Source: Streptomyces zaomyceticus
GTDB taxonomy: Bacteria > Actinomycetota > Actinomycetes > Streptomycetales > Streptomycetaceae
Direction: 5' to 3'
Length of the DNA: 64,000 nt
Assembly: GCF_014656215.1 (NCBI RefSeq)
Contig: NZ_BNBZ01000005.1
Location: forward strand, 186,001 to 250,000
Part shown: piece after piece, positions 51,889-59,797 of the stretch
Position numbering within the stretch: the first letter of the stretch is position 1
Layout: every line of letters starts with the position of its first letter
Notes under the pieces: model-generated
What the model was told of the DNA's origin: nothing
What the model saw: only the letters and a program-made list of their open reading frames with translations
Databases searched by the model: none
Made by a program: the position numbers and the translations under genes

Positions 51889-52128
51889 GTGGGCGAAGAG
51901 TCGAAGTCCAGGTCACCCATCTCCGCCAGAGTTTCGCTCAGCGACCCCGCCGCCGTTTCCACGCTCGTGTCGTCGCTTCAGGGCGTCGACGGGTTGACGG
52001 ATTCCGCCGTAATCTCGGTCCGTGGCTCGAAGGAAATGGTCGTCGGTCTCCTGTCGGAACTCGGCGACCGGGCCGGTGACATCTCCGCCGACATCTCTCT
52101 GATGGGGAATCGCCCTGCCCAGCGATAA
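51889..52128 (+). CDS. Small hypothetical protein, first gene of the 52-64 kb cluster
   Basis: 79 aa, GTG at 51889 after AAGGAG (8 bases). The pattern SARVSLSDPAAVSTLVSSLQGVDGLTDSAVISVRGSKEMVVGLLSELGDRAGDISADISLM suggests a beta-alpha-beta-beta-alpha-beta (ACT/ferredoxin-like) fold rather than a RiPP precursor; no Cys or leader-core look. The nucleotidyltransferase start is 4 bases downstream of its stop, so they are coupled. Function unknown; codon use is ordinary for the genome. Confidence 0.65.
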   Translation: MGEESKSRSPISARVSLSDPAAVSTLVSSLQGVDGLTDSAVISVRGSKEMVVGLLSELGDRAGDISADISLMGNRPAQR

Positions 52129-52132
52129 GAAG

Positions 52133-53242
52133 GTGTCGAACGCGGAAGCGGCGTTTCGGCTCCTGCAATGGTGCGCCGATCGCGCGACGCCCGCGGACTT
52201 CGACCTGGCCGGCGCCGGCGCGGATGAGGGGGTCCGATCGTTCCTGAAGTCGAGGAACATCGACTCCCTGGCAGCTCTGGCCTCGGGCGGGGCGGAGGTC
52301 CGGCAGGCGGCGTACGACATCGTCTGGCAGCACCAGCTCGCCGCTCTGCTGCAGGTGCTGGAGGCGTTCGAGGGCGCCGGAGTGCGCACGCTCACCTTCA
52401 AGGGAGGAGAGCTGCTTCCGCGGCATTTCCCCGGTCGCTCCATCGGTCTCGTCGGGGATGCCGACGTACTCGTGCCGCGCGACGAGATCGAGACGGCCAA
52501 GTCGATCCTGTACTCCCTCGGGTTTCGCCATGCGTACTTCGATGCGGACCAGGGCGCCATGCGGAACCGTGACCTGCGGAATGTGGCGGACATCGAGCTT
52601 CGGCATTACGAGCTCGCTCCGTTCGTCAAGACCGTCGAAGTCACCGATCCGGTGGTCGTGCAGGTGGCGAAGACGTCCGAGGCCGATCCGCTCCGATTCG
52701 TTGAGGATCGAGCTCTCGTCGTCATCGCGATCGACGTTCACCACAATGTGGCGTCGGACGCCGACCCGTCGATGCTCTTCGAGCGCGCGGTGCCGAGTTC
52801 GCTCGGGGTGGGGGAGACGCTCTCCTCCGCCGATCACGTCTGGCTCAATCTCAGCAGGTACTACAACGAAGTGGCCATTCACGGTGGGCTCTCGTTGCGA
52901 CCCTTCGCTTACACGATTCCCGAGGTGGCCGCGGGAACCGTGGACTGGGGCGTCGTCGAGCAGGCCGCACGCGATCTCGAACTCGGCCCGACACTGTCGT
53001 ACTTCCTGCGGTTCTGCGACCGGATCGCCCCGGACCGGATTCCCGCATCCACCCTCCGGGCGGTCGAGGCATCGACGAACACCCGGATCCGGGACTGGGG
53101 TTGGCAGCTCGGCAAACTGTTCGACTTCCACGAGCGTTTCCCGGACTACGCGTTCGAACCGTCGGCGTTCGCGTCGATGGTCGACATCGGTCCTCCGGGA
53201 CCGAAGCGCGACGATCGCGAGTCGATCGGCAACCGGCGGTGA
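52133..53242 (+). CDS. Nucleotidyltransferase-fold protein (PF14907-like)
   Basis: 369 aa, GTG at 52133. The active-site pattern FKGGELLPRHFPGRSIGLVGDADVLVPRDEIE (residues ~85-120) matches the uncharacterised nucleotidyltransferase family (FKG...R..GD.D.LV); a later acidic position lies in VVIAIDVHHNV. Such proteins occur in natural-product clusters including some lasso peptide loci. No lasso genes are present here. Substrate unknown. Convergent with the iron-sulfur protein gene across a terminator. Confidence 0.75.
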   Translation: MSNAEAAFRLLQWCADRATPADFDLAGAGADEGVRSFLKSRNIDSLAALASGGAEVRQAAYDIVWQHQLAALLQVLEAFEGAGVRTLTFKGGELLPRHFPGRSIGLVGDADVLVPRDEIETAKSILYSLGFRHAYFDADQGAMRNRDLRNVADIELRHYELAPFVKTVEVTDPVVVQVAKTSEADPLRFVEDRALVVIAIDVHHNVASDADPSMLFERAVPSSLGVGETLSSADHVWLNLSRYYNEVAIHGGLSLRPFAYTIPEVAAGTVDWGVVEQAARDLELGPTLSYFLRFCDRIAPDRIPASTLRAVEASTNTRIRDWGWQLGKLFDFHERFPDYAFEPSAFASMVDIGPPGPKRDDRESIGNRR

Positions 53243-53246
53243 CCAG

Positions 53247-53278
53247 CGGCGCGGCAGACCCGAAGGGATGCCGCGCCG
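53247..53278. terminator. Strong hairpin between convergent operons
   Basis: A 10-bp perfect stem CGGCGCGGCA / TGCCGCGCCG with a 12-base loop, starting 4 bases after the nucleotidyltransferase stop and ending just before the stop of the BFD gene on the other strand. Followed by TT. Bidirectional terminator. Confidence 0.8.
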
Positions 53279-53280
53279 TT

Positions 53281-53484
53281 CTACGTCGCCGGTTCGGCAG
53301 CGGATTCCTGGTCGAGGATCTCCTCGAGATCCGTCAGACAGTCGCCGCAGCCGGCGTTGGCCCCGGTGGCCCGGCGGAGGGACGCGATGTCGCGGATCCC
53401 CGAGGCCTTCGCCGCCAGGACGACGCTCTCCAGGACCCGTCCGCACAGGCAGATCAGTGGGTCTTCCACGGGGCCCGAGCTCAT
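53281..53484 (-). CDS. Stand-alone BFD-type [2Fe-2S] protein
   Basis: 67 aa; the ATG at 53484 overlaps the aminotransferase stop by 4 bases. LICLCGRVLES (C-x-C) and GANAGCGDCLTDLEEIL (C-x-x-C) give the four ligands of bacterioferritin-associated-ferredoxin-type domains, spaced ~33 residues. Last gene of the leftward operon. It probably delivers electrons or a cluster to an enzyme of the pathway; the partner is unknown. Confidence 0.85.
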   Translation of the reverse strand: MSSGPVEDPLICLCGRVLESVVLAAKASGIRDIASLRRATGANAGCGDCLTDLEEILDQESAAEPAT

Positions 53485-54809
53485 GAGCGAGCCTCCTGAC
53501 TCTCCCGGAGGAGGCCCAGGGCGCGGTCGAGGACCGTTGTCATGACATCCAGGTCCCGCTCCTCGACGACCAGGGGCGGATGGATGTTGATCACGTCGGG
53601 GGCCATCCCCGTCGACGCGACGACGAGGCCGACGTCCGGGTCGGCCGTCAGGCACAGCGAACGCAACTCGGGTGCGTGGTCGCCGGTCAGCACGAGACGA
53701 GCGGCGGCCCCGAAGGCCTGGTGGCCGCTCACCAGGTCGGGGTGGGCGGTCCGGAGCTGCTTCAGGCGGCTCGTCAGCCGGCCCGCGAGCAGCTCCATGT
53801 CCGTCGTCGGATCGGCCCAGGCGTCCCACCGGTCCAGGACGGCCCGCGTGACACCCAGCGCGTGCGGGATGCCGATGTAGGTCGAGGAATGGCTGCCTGG
53901 ACGGTAGGTCCCCGGAGCCGCCAGTGGATCGCGTGCCCAGACGGCGCTGAGTGCCGCGGCGCCGTTGGTCAGGGCCTTGCTGGCCACGACCACGTCGGGG
54001 GTGACCCCGGATCGCTGAAAACCCCAGCGCGGGCCGGTCCTGTGCATACCGGTGAAGATCTCGTCGGCGATGACCACCGCGCCGTTCCTCCGGGCGTGGT
54101 CGACGGCTGCGCGCAGCAGGGTGGGATCGGGTTCGCACATGCCGCCCACGTTCTGCACGGATTCGAAGACGAAGGCGCTCACCTTCCTCGCGAAACCGGC
54201 GCCGCCGACCCCGGAGAGCTCGGACCCCCAGTTGGTGGCTGCCGCGACGCATCCCTTCCCGCAGGCGGTGTCCGGCGCGGGGGCGTGCGGGCACCGTCCG
54301 CAGTCGGGGCTGGGCAGCCGTACGACCTCGAGGCCCCACGCTGCCAGCAGTTCGCGGTAGCGGGGGCTGCAACTGAGCATGCCGGTCACCCCGGACCTGC
54401 CGTGGAAGGCGCCTTCGAACACCACCACGGTGCCGGGGCCGACGGCGCTGAAGGCGATCCGCAGGGCCGTCTCCATGCCCTGGGCGCCGCCGAGGTCCAG
54501 CTCGACGCGGCCCGGGGTGCCCGTGGCTTCGCCGAAGAGCCGCTCCAGTCGCTGGAGCACGTCCAGGCGCAGGTCGGATTCGCAGAACGACGGCAGCGCG
54601 GGCAGGTTCTCGCAGTAGGCGAGGGCGTCGTGCAGGATCCGCTTGTCGTAGCCCCAGGCGACCGTGCCGTTGGCTGCCTCGGCATCGAGGTAACGGCGCC
54701 CGTCGGCGGATTCCAGGTAGCTTCCTTCGGCGCTGACGAAACGCGGCACCCGGTCGGCACGGTAGATGAGGTTGCCGGCTCCCGCGAACGGGGGAATGGC
54801 TGTGGTCAT
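53481..54809 (-). CDS. Class III PLP-dependent aminotransferase with a Cys-rich insert
   Basis: 442 aa. N-terminus NLIYRADRVPRFVSAEGSYLESADGRRYLDAEA; PLP pocket EGAFHGRSG, VIADEIFTGMHRTG and the Schiff-base Lys in VVASKALTNG. An insert at residues ~170-195 has four Cys (CGRCPHAPAPDTACGKGC), as in aminotransferases that carry a Zn or [Fe-S] site. It would add an amino group to a keto or aldehyde intermediate (or remove one). Start and stop both overlap neighbours by 4 bases (ATGA). Confidence 0.9.
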   Translation of the reverse strand: MTTAIPPFAGAGNLIYRADRVPRFVSAEGSYLESADGRRYLDAEAANGTVAWGYDKRILHDALAYCENLPALPSFCESDLRLDVLQRLERLFGEATGTPGRVELDLGGAQGMETALRIAFSAVGPGTVVVFEGAFHGRSGVTGMLSCSPRYRELLAAWGLEVVRLPSPDCGRCPHAPAPDTACGKGCVAAATNWGSELSGVGGAGFARKVSAFVFESVQNVGGMCEPDPTLLRAAVDHARRNGAVVIADEIFTGMHRTGPRWGFQRSGVTPDVVVASKALTNGAAALSAVWARDPLAAPGTYRPGSHSSTYIGIPHALGVTRAVLDRWDAWADPTTDMELLAGRLTSRLKQLRTAHPDLVSGHQAFGAAARLVLTGDHAPELRSLCLTADPDVGLVVASTGMAPDVINIHPPLVVEERDLDVMTTVLDRALGLLRESQEARS

Positions 54810-55771
54810 GCGTAGGTCACTTCCTGCGTCGCTACGTGCGCCGTCCCGGTGCGCCAGGCGTCGGCCGTTCCGGTGGCGAGGATCGGGAGGACCCCTTCCT
54901 CGTTGCAGTCGATCCAGCTGGTGAGGACCGTCAGGACGTCCCAGCGGGCACTGCCGTCGGGAAGAGGTGTACGGCGCAGCAGGCCGAGCCAGTCCTCGAC
55001 GTGACCGGGCTCCGGCCAGTCGCGGGCGCACGCTCCCCACGGTCCCGGCCGCTGGGCGAGTCGGCGGATGCAGGCCGCGAGGTCCAGGTCATGGGCGGGG
55101 GTCTCGGCCTCCAGTTCGGCGAGCAGTGACATCACCTTCTCCCGGGGGTCGGCCGTGCTCGCCGCCGTGCCGAAGAGGGGATCCGCGCACCAGTCCCATC
55201 CCGACTGGTACGAGAAGAGCTGCAACTCGCGCACCACGTCGGCGGGTTCATCGGCGGTGTGCATGAAGTTGAACAGGCCGTTGATCCGGCCGATCCTGGT
55301 GCGCAGGTCACCGCTGTGTGCGGCGGATGGCTCTGCCGAGCCCTTGGCCGCGGTCAGGCGGACGCTGGCGGGCAGCCAGGTCGGCCGGTTGCGGTCCTCG
55401 AGCAGGATGAGCAGACTGCGGCCCGAGGACAGCAACGGGTCCACGACGGCGATGCGTTGTGCGGACGCGGCGTTGAACTGGTAGCGCCACAGTTCGCGGA
55501 CGAGCAGCGGGTCGAAGCGCACGGTGGTCGCCGCGACCGGATGCCAGCCCTTCGACCGCAGGATTCCGAGGATGAGTTCGCAACGGCGTCCGGCGACGGC
55601 GTCGGGCTTCAGGACGACGAAGGTGTACCGGTTGAGCACGTCGGGGTCATGCATCCGGGCCAGCGAGCCGAGCCCCTCACGCATGTAGGGGTCGAGGCGG
55701 TAGGCGTCGGCCTTCCGGGGATCGCGTGTCAGGGGATCCAGGACCTGACTTCCGATCGCGGTGTACAGCAC
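54806..55771 (-). CDS. Nucleoside diphosphate kinase-like protein with extra C-terminal domain
   Basis: 321 aa, GTG at 55771 after GGAGGGGATGGGAAGCC. Residues ~47-200 resemble NDK: RYTFVVLKPDAVAGRRCELILGILRSKGWHPVA aligns to the NDK start, and GDLRTRIGRINGLFNFMHTADEPADVVRELQLF to the active-site region (NxxHGSDS) with the catalytic His kept in FMHTAD. The last ~120 residues are unrelated to NDK and helical. NDKs are ~140 aa, so this is an unusual enlarged relative, perhaps acting on a phosphorylated pathway intermediate. If the GTG is right, it overlaps the formyltransferase by 95 bp; the ATG at 55684 would leave an 8-bp overlap but has no ribosome site. Confidence 0.75.
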   Translation of the reverse strand: MLYTAIGSQVLDPLTRDPRKADAYRLDPYMREGLGSLARMHDPDVLNRYTFVVLKPDAVAGRRCELILGILRSKGWHPVAATTVRFDPLLVRELWRYQFNAASAQRIAVVDPLLSSGRSLLILLEDRNRPTWLPASVRLTAAKGSAEPSAAHSGDLRTRIGRINGLFNFMHTADEPADVVRELQLFSYQSGWDWCADPLFGTAASTADPREKVMSLLAELEAETPAHDLDLAACIRRLAQRPGPWGACARDWPEPGHVEDWLGLLRRTPLPDGSARWDVLTVLTSWIDCNEEGVLPILATGTADAWRTGTAHVATQEVTYA

Positions 55772-56609
55772 GGCTTCCCATCCCCTCCGGGGGTGTTGCT
55801 TCTGCGGTGAGTTGTCTGCCGCCCAGTGGCGTGGGGACGCCGTCGACCAGGACGGTGCGGCTTCCGTCGGGGTGGGTGGTTCCGGCGAGCGCGAGTGATC
55901 CGGCGGCGAAGGCCCGTACCGTCCACTCCAGACACGGGCGGTCGCTGAGGCTCTTCTGCTCCCGTTCCTGTGCCCGGGAATCCACGGCGCGCCGGACGGG
56001 GACGGGAGGTCCCTGGCACAGCACCGCCCCGCCGTCGTGGCTCTCGTCGACGAGGAAGCAGGAGGTTCGGGTGGTGGTGTGCCCGAGCTCCATCGCCGTC
56101 GTCACCGGGTCGTTGCCGACCAGTACCCGGCGGTGCGCGTCGTCGAGCACGGTCAGATCACCGGGGTGCTGATTGATCATCCGACCGTGGTAGCGGCTGA
56201 GCAGCTCGCCCTCGATCCAGCGGTGGTACGCCAGGACGACGAGGTCCAGAGGGTCGTTGTCCCTCTCCCAGGCGGCGATCCGGGCGTTCAGTCCGTCGTG
56301 CCACTGCCGGGCCCGGCGCCGGTACTCGGCGCGTTCGGTGACACCGGTCGCGCGCGAGGCCGTTCCGCAGCGGGCGTCGAAGTCGCCGGGCCAGCTCTCG
56401 ATACCGTGGTCGCCGGCGACGTCGAGCGCCTGGGACCTGGTGCCGTGCGAGGCGACGAGGGTGACCCGGTAGCGGTCGGGTTCCGTGTGCTGCATGTCGA
56501 TGAGCGTGCGGAGATTGGCGCCGGTGGCCGAGACGAGGACGCCGATCCGCAGAGGCCCGTCGGAGCCGGTCCGGCGCAGGGGGAGCACATCGTGACCGGT
56601 GTCGTTCAT
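55677..56609 (-). CDS. PurN-like formyltransferase
   Basis: 310 aa; the ATG at 56609 overlaps the amidohydrolase stop by 4 bases. Formyltransferase fold: IGVLVSATGANLRTLIDMQ (substrate phosphate loop, GxGSNL-like), catalytic Asn-x-His-Pro in GRMINQHPGDLTVLDD, and DESHDGGAVLCQGPPVPV with the conserved Asp. It should formylate an amine with 10-formyltetrahydrofolate. PurN is ~200 aa; this has an insert (RAEYRRRARQWHDGLNARIAAW) and a longer C-terminus that overlaps the NDK-like gene. Probably a pathway enzyme, not purine synthesis. Confidence 0.8.
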   Translation of the reverse strand: MNDTGHDVLPLRRTGSDGPLRIGVLVSATGANLRTLIDMQHTEPDRYRVTLVASHGTRSQALDVAGDHGIESWPGDFDARCGTASRATGVTERAEYRRRARQWHDGLNARIAAWERDNDPLDLVVLAYHRWIEGELLSRYHGRMINQHPGDLTVLDDAHRRVLVGNDPVTTAMELGHTTTRTSCFLVDESHDGGAVLCQGPPVPVRRAVDSRAQEREQKSLSDRPCLEWTVRAFAAGSLALAGTTHPDGSRTVLVDGVPTPLGGRQLTAEATPPEGMGSRAVHRDRKSGPGSPDTRSPEGRRLPPRPLHA

Positions 56610-57817
56610 GCGACCGGTGCCTGTTGCCCCGCGGTGTCCTCGGCGTCGAGGAACGCCCATGCCTCGTGGTGTGCCGCGATCATGGCGTCGGGGAGCTGGT
56701 CGGCCCGGAGAGCGGTGAGGCCGAAGGCGCGGTGGGCCGTGCCGGAGGCCAGGTCCCGGAGCGGTCCGCCCTCGATGCCGCAACCCGTCGCGTTGCGCAT
56801 CTGCCGGGCCAGGGGCTGGGAGCCGGCGGCGACGATGCCGCCCGGCTGGTACCAGAGGCCGTTCTCCTCGCCCCGGGTCAGCTCCTGGCCGCCGAGCCGC
56901 GCGGAGTCGCAGCGGTCGGTCATCATCATCGAGTTCTCCGGGCCCATCAGGCTGACGGCGCGGCCGGCGATGGCCAGGTCGACGTGCTCACCGTCGAAGT
57001 TGACGCAGGCGGCGATCCGGCCCGCGGCCGCCTCGCGCATGATGGCCGCCGGTACCGGACCGGCGATCTCGTCCATGGCGTCCAGCGTCCAGCCCGGCAG
57101 GTCGTACGAGGCGAGCGTGGCCTCACGTGTCGAGCGGGCCCGTGTGGTGCGAAAGGCGTGGCGGATGAGGAGCGGCATGTCGTTGAACAGGTGGTCGGTC
57201 ACCACCCGGGTCCCCAGGCCCTGCCACTCGGAGTCCCAGGCGATGTCGACGATGTCCTCGACCGACCGGGCGCTGAGGAGGGGGTCGGCGCGGTTGAAGT
57301 GTCCCAGCGCGGGACGGACACCGTGACCGAGCAGCATCGGCACGATCCACTCGAAGCCGGGGTGGCGGTCGAAGGTCTGGCCGTGGAAGTGGGAGGCCGG
57401 AGAGAAGGCGTCGGGGGAGACGACCATGTAGCAGAGGCCGTGCTCCCCGAGGCGGGCCAGCCGCTCCCACTCGGAACGGGTCGGCGCCCACACGGTGTCG
57501 GCGGGGGTGCCACCGTGGCTGGAGAGCAGCGGCCCCTCCAGGGCGACACCCACGACGTGCGGCACGCGTCCGGCGCGGCGCATCGCGTCGTAGCGGTGCA
57601 TGAATTTCTCGAACTCGCCCAGCCGGTCGTGGTGCAGGTACAGGGTCGGGATGCTCAGCACTCCCTCCCGCGCGCAGACCCGCTCCAGGAGTTCGAGGTC
57701 GAGCAGGGAGAACTCGGAGAAGTCGACGCCCGCGAAGCCATGGCAGTGGACCTCCACGGGGAGCAGGGGGGTGCGAATCTGCTCGCGCGAGCCGGACGGG
57801 CTCTCCATCTCATTCAT
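56606..57817 (-). CDS. NagA-like metal-dependent amidohydrolase/deacetylase
   Basis: 403 aa. Amidohydrolase motifs: VEVHCHGFAGVDF (HxH), VALEGPLLSSHGGTPAD (metal Glu), ALGHFNRAD (His), TDHLFNDMPLLIRHAF, NFDGEHVDLAI (DGxH) and SMMMTDRCDS (catalytic Asp). These match N-acetylglucosamine-6-phosphate deacetylase in order. First gene of the leftward operon; several in-frame ATGs exist (57829, 57817, 57808), and 57817 is placed 4 bases after GGAG. It may deacetylate an acylamino sugar phosphate on the pathway. Confidence 0.85.
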   Translation of the reverse strand: MNEMESPSGSREQIRTPLLPVEVHCHGFAGVDFSEFSLLDLELLERVCAREGVLSIPTLYLHHDRLGEFEKFMHRYDAMRRAGRVPHVVGVALEGPLLSSHGGTPADTVWAPTRSEWERLARLGEHGLCYMVVSPDAFSPASHFHGQTFDRHPGFEWIVPMLLGHGVRPALGHFNRADPLLSARSVEDIVDIAWDSEWQGLGTRVVTDHLFNDMPLLIRHAFRTTRARSTREATLASYDLPGWTLDAMDEIAGPVPAAIMREAAAGRIAACVNFDGEHVDLAIAGRAVSLMGPENSMMMTDRCDSARLGGQELTRGEENGLWYQPGGIVAAGSQPLARQMRNATGCGIEGGPLRDLASGTAHRAFGLTALRADQLPDAMIAAHHEAWAFLDAEDTAGQQAPVA

Positions 57818-58057
57818 CTCTCTCCACATTTCTGCCAGGATGCGAGAAATTACGATTACCGGAATTCAACGAATTGAAGGCGGATATCGACGATACCATC
57901 GGGGTCGCCCGGGGGAAGGGGCTCCAAGTCGATCCGATTAAGTGATGAGCGGAGATGTGGATGTTATTCGCGAGAGGGGTCGAGTAATTCTTGACACGGA
58001 TTTCCGCGATACTTATGTTGGGCCGGGCGAATCCAGTCGACTGAGCCGGAGGGCCGG
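57818..58057. promoter_or_regulatory. AT-richer divergent promoter region of the cluster
   Basis: 240 bp between the two divergent operons, clearly less GC-rich than the rest of the window. It holds the rightward promoter listed below; the leftward promoter should be near 57840-57900 (segment GAATTCAACGAATTGAAGG, containing an imperfect GAATTC-AAC-GAATTG repeat at 57862-57876). Confidence 0.65.
57991..58019 (+). promoter_or_regulatory. Sigma-70/HrdB-type promoter of the rightward operon
   Basis: TTGACA at 57991-57996, 17-bp spacer, TATGTT at 58014-58019 (perfect -35, 4/6 -10). It lies 38 bp upstream of the first HAD gene. Transcription should start near 58026. Confidence 0.75.
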
Positions 58058-58738
58058 GTGGAGCACGAGCTGGTCATCTTCGACAACAGCGGTGTGCTGG
58101 TGGACAGCGAGGCGCTCGGCAACCTCCTCCTCGCCAGGATGCTGACCGACGAGGTGGTGCCGACGGCGTTCGCCGACGCCGTCGAGCACTACATGGGGAA
58201 GTCGTTCGCGGATGTGGTCGAAACCGTCCACCGGCGCACGGGCGCGGTCCTCCCCGCCGGCTTCGCCGACCGGTTCCACGCCCGGCTCTACCGGACGTTC
58301 GAGCGCGAACTCACGGCGGTGGAGGGGGCGCACGACGTGCTGGACGGACTCGATGTGCGGGGCATCCCCTACTGCGTCGCCTCCAACGACACCGCGGACC
58401 GGGTGGCCCTCTCGCTCGAACTGACCGGCCTGGCACCGCGGTTGGCCGGCCGGATCTTCGGTGTGGACCAGGTGGCCCGCCCGAAACCCGCGCCGGACCT
58501 CTTCCTCCTCGCGGCACGACGCTCCGGTGTCGCACCCGGGGCATGCCTGGTCGTGGAGGACAGCGCACGGGGAGTGGCCGCCGCCCGGGCCGCGGGTATG
58601 ACAGTGTTCGGGCTGGCTGCCCTCACGCCCCGCGCGCGTCTGGGGGACGCCCACCGGATCCTCGGTTCCCTGGCGGAGTTGAGCGAACTGATTCCCACCC
58701 TCTTCCCGCAGAGGTTCCCGACGGAGGCCTGCCGATGA
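58058..58738 (+). CDS. HAD-superfamily protein with altered motif I (DNSG)
   Basis: 226 aa; the GTG at 58058 follows GGAGG. Motif I reads VIFDNSGVLVDSE, so the nucleophile Asp9 is kept but the second Asp (general acid/base of phosphatases and phosphomutases) is Ser11. Motif II CVASND, motif III Lys in RPKPAPDLF, and motif IV VVEDSARGVAAARAAGM are intact, with a beta-phosphoglucomutase/CbbY-like cap. A change in reaction type is possible. Its stop overlaps the next start by ATGA. Confidence 0.88.
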   Translation: MEHELVIFDNSGVLVDSEALGNLLLARMLTDEVVPTAFADAVEHYMGKSFADVVETVHRRTGAVLPAGFADRFHARLYRTFERELTAVEGAHDVLDGLDVRGIPYCVASNDTADRVALSLELTGLAPRLAGRIFGVDQVARPKPAPDLFLLAARRSGVAPGACLVVEDSARGVAAARAAGMTVFGLAALTPRARLGDAHRILGSLAELSELIPTLFPQRFPTEACR

Positions 58739-59625
58739 ACCACGACCGCCGCGACGGCCTGCACGTCTTCGATCTCGACGGAACGCTCCTGCGTTCCGAC
58801 GCCACACTCAGCCGCTACGCCCGGGAGGGGCTCAACAAGCTGGTGGACGAGGGCACACCGCTCTCCGTGGCCAGTGCGCGAAGCGCCGTCGCCATCCGCA
58901 CCCTGCTGGCCGGAGTGCGGCTGACGCTGCCCGTCATCGAGCTCAACGGCGCGTTCCTCACCGACCTCGCCTCGGGCCGTCACCTGGCCCATCGGACGCT
59001 GGACCCGGCGGTGGCGGTCATCGCGCTGGACGCGTTCGGGCGACTCGCCGCCGAACCGGTGCTGACCACGTGGGACGGCACCAACGACCGCGTCCTGTAC
59101 GGTCCCTGCGGCAACCCCGCCCTCGCCTGGTACGTGGACGAGAAACGAGCGTACGGCGACCCCCGGCTGAGCCCCTACGCCGATCCGTACGCCGAGGTCG
59201 CCGGCACACGCACCGCCGCCGTGATCGGGTTCGTCCCCGACGAGGAGGCGAAGGCCGCGGTGGTCGTCCTCGAAGCCGCCCTCGGCGACACGGCTCATGT
59301 GCTGGCGGCCGCCAATGCCTATGTGCCGGGCTGGAGCGAGATCCAGGTCGCCCATCCGAAGGCCGAGAAGGGAGTCGCCGTACGCGAGCTCGCGCAGACC
59401 GCCGGACTCGGGGACGCGCGGCTGACGGTGTACGGCGACCACCTCAACGACCTGCCCATGTTCGCGGTGGCAGACCGTGCCGTCGCCCCCGCCAACGCCC
59501 ATCCGGACGTCCGTGCCCGGGCCGCCGCCGTCACGGCCGCCAATGACGAGGACGGAGTCGTCCGCTACCTCCTCGACGGGGACACTCCGTCGGGGGCGGG
59601 CGCGCCCCGAATTCCGGGAGACTGA
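58735..59625 (+). CDS. Cof-type HAD-IIB phosphatase
   Basis: 296 aa, ATG in the 4-base overlap. Motif I LHVFDLDGTLLRSDATLS (both Asp present), motif II SVASARS (S/T region), motif III EKGVAVREL, motif IV YGDHLNDLPMF, with the C2B cap between. Cof-type enzymes dephosphorylate sugar phosphates and cofactor phosphates. Together with the altered HAD it would handle phosphorylated intermediates of the cluster. Confidence 0.93.
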   Translation: MNHDRRDGLHVFDLDGTLLRSDATLSRYAREGLNKLVDEGTPLSVASARSAVAIRTLLAGVRLTLPVIELNGAFLTDLASGRHLAHRTLDPAVAVIALDAFGRLAAEPVLTTWDGTNDRVLYGPCGNPALAWYVDEKRAYGDPRLSPYADPYAEVAGTRTAAVIGFVPDEEAKAAVVVLEAALGDTAHVLAAANAYVPGWSEIQVAHPKAEKGVAVRELAQTAGLGDARLTVYGDHLNDLPMFAVADRAVAPANAHPDVRARAAAVTAANDEDGVVRYLLDGDTPSGAGAPRIPGD

Positions 59626-59797
59626 CCCAGAGAGGTGAATTCTTCCGGCCCTCGCGTCCGAGCCGACAACCGTGCGTCCGGACTGTATGGAATCGTCGCC
59701 GTGGGCCGTGACAGATGAATGGCCGTGTGCACCGATTCATTGCCGCCGCGGCATCGCCGGCGGAATGGAATGCAACGCAGGCAGAACAGGATGCCCC

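Noticed and set aside
51889-52128. RiPP precursor for the cluster
   Set aside because: No leader/core division, no Cys/Ser/Thr-rich core, no RiPP-modifying enzyme in the window.
52133-53242. Lasso peptide cluster suggested by the PF14907-like nucleotidyltransferase
   Set aside because: No asparagine-synthetase-like cyclase, RRE or transglutaminase-like protease nearby.
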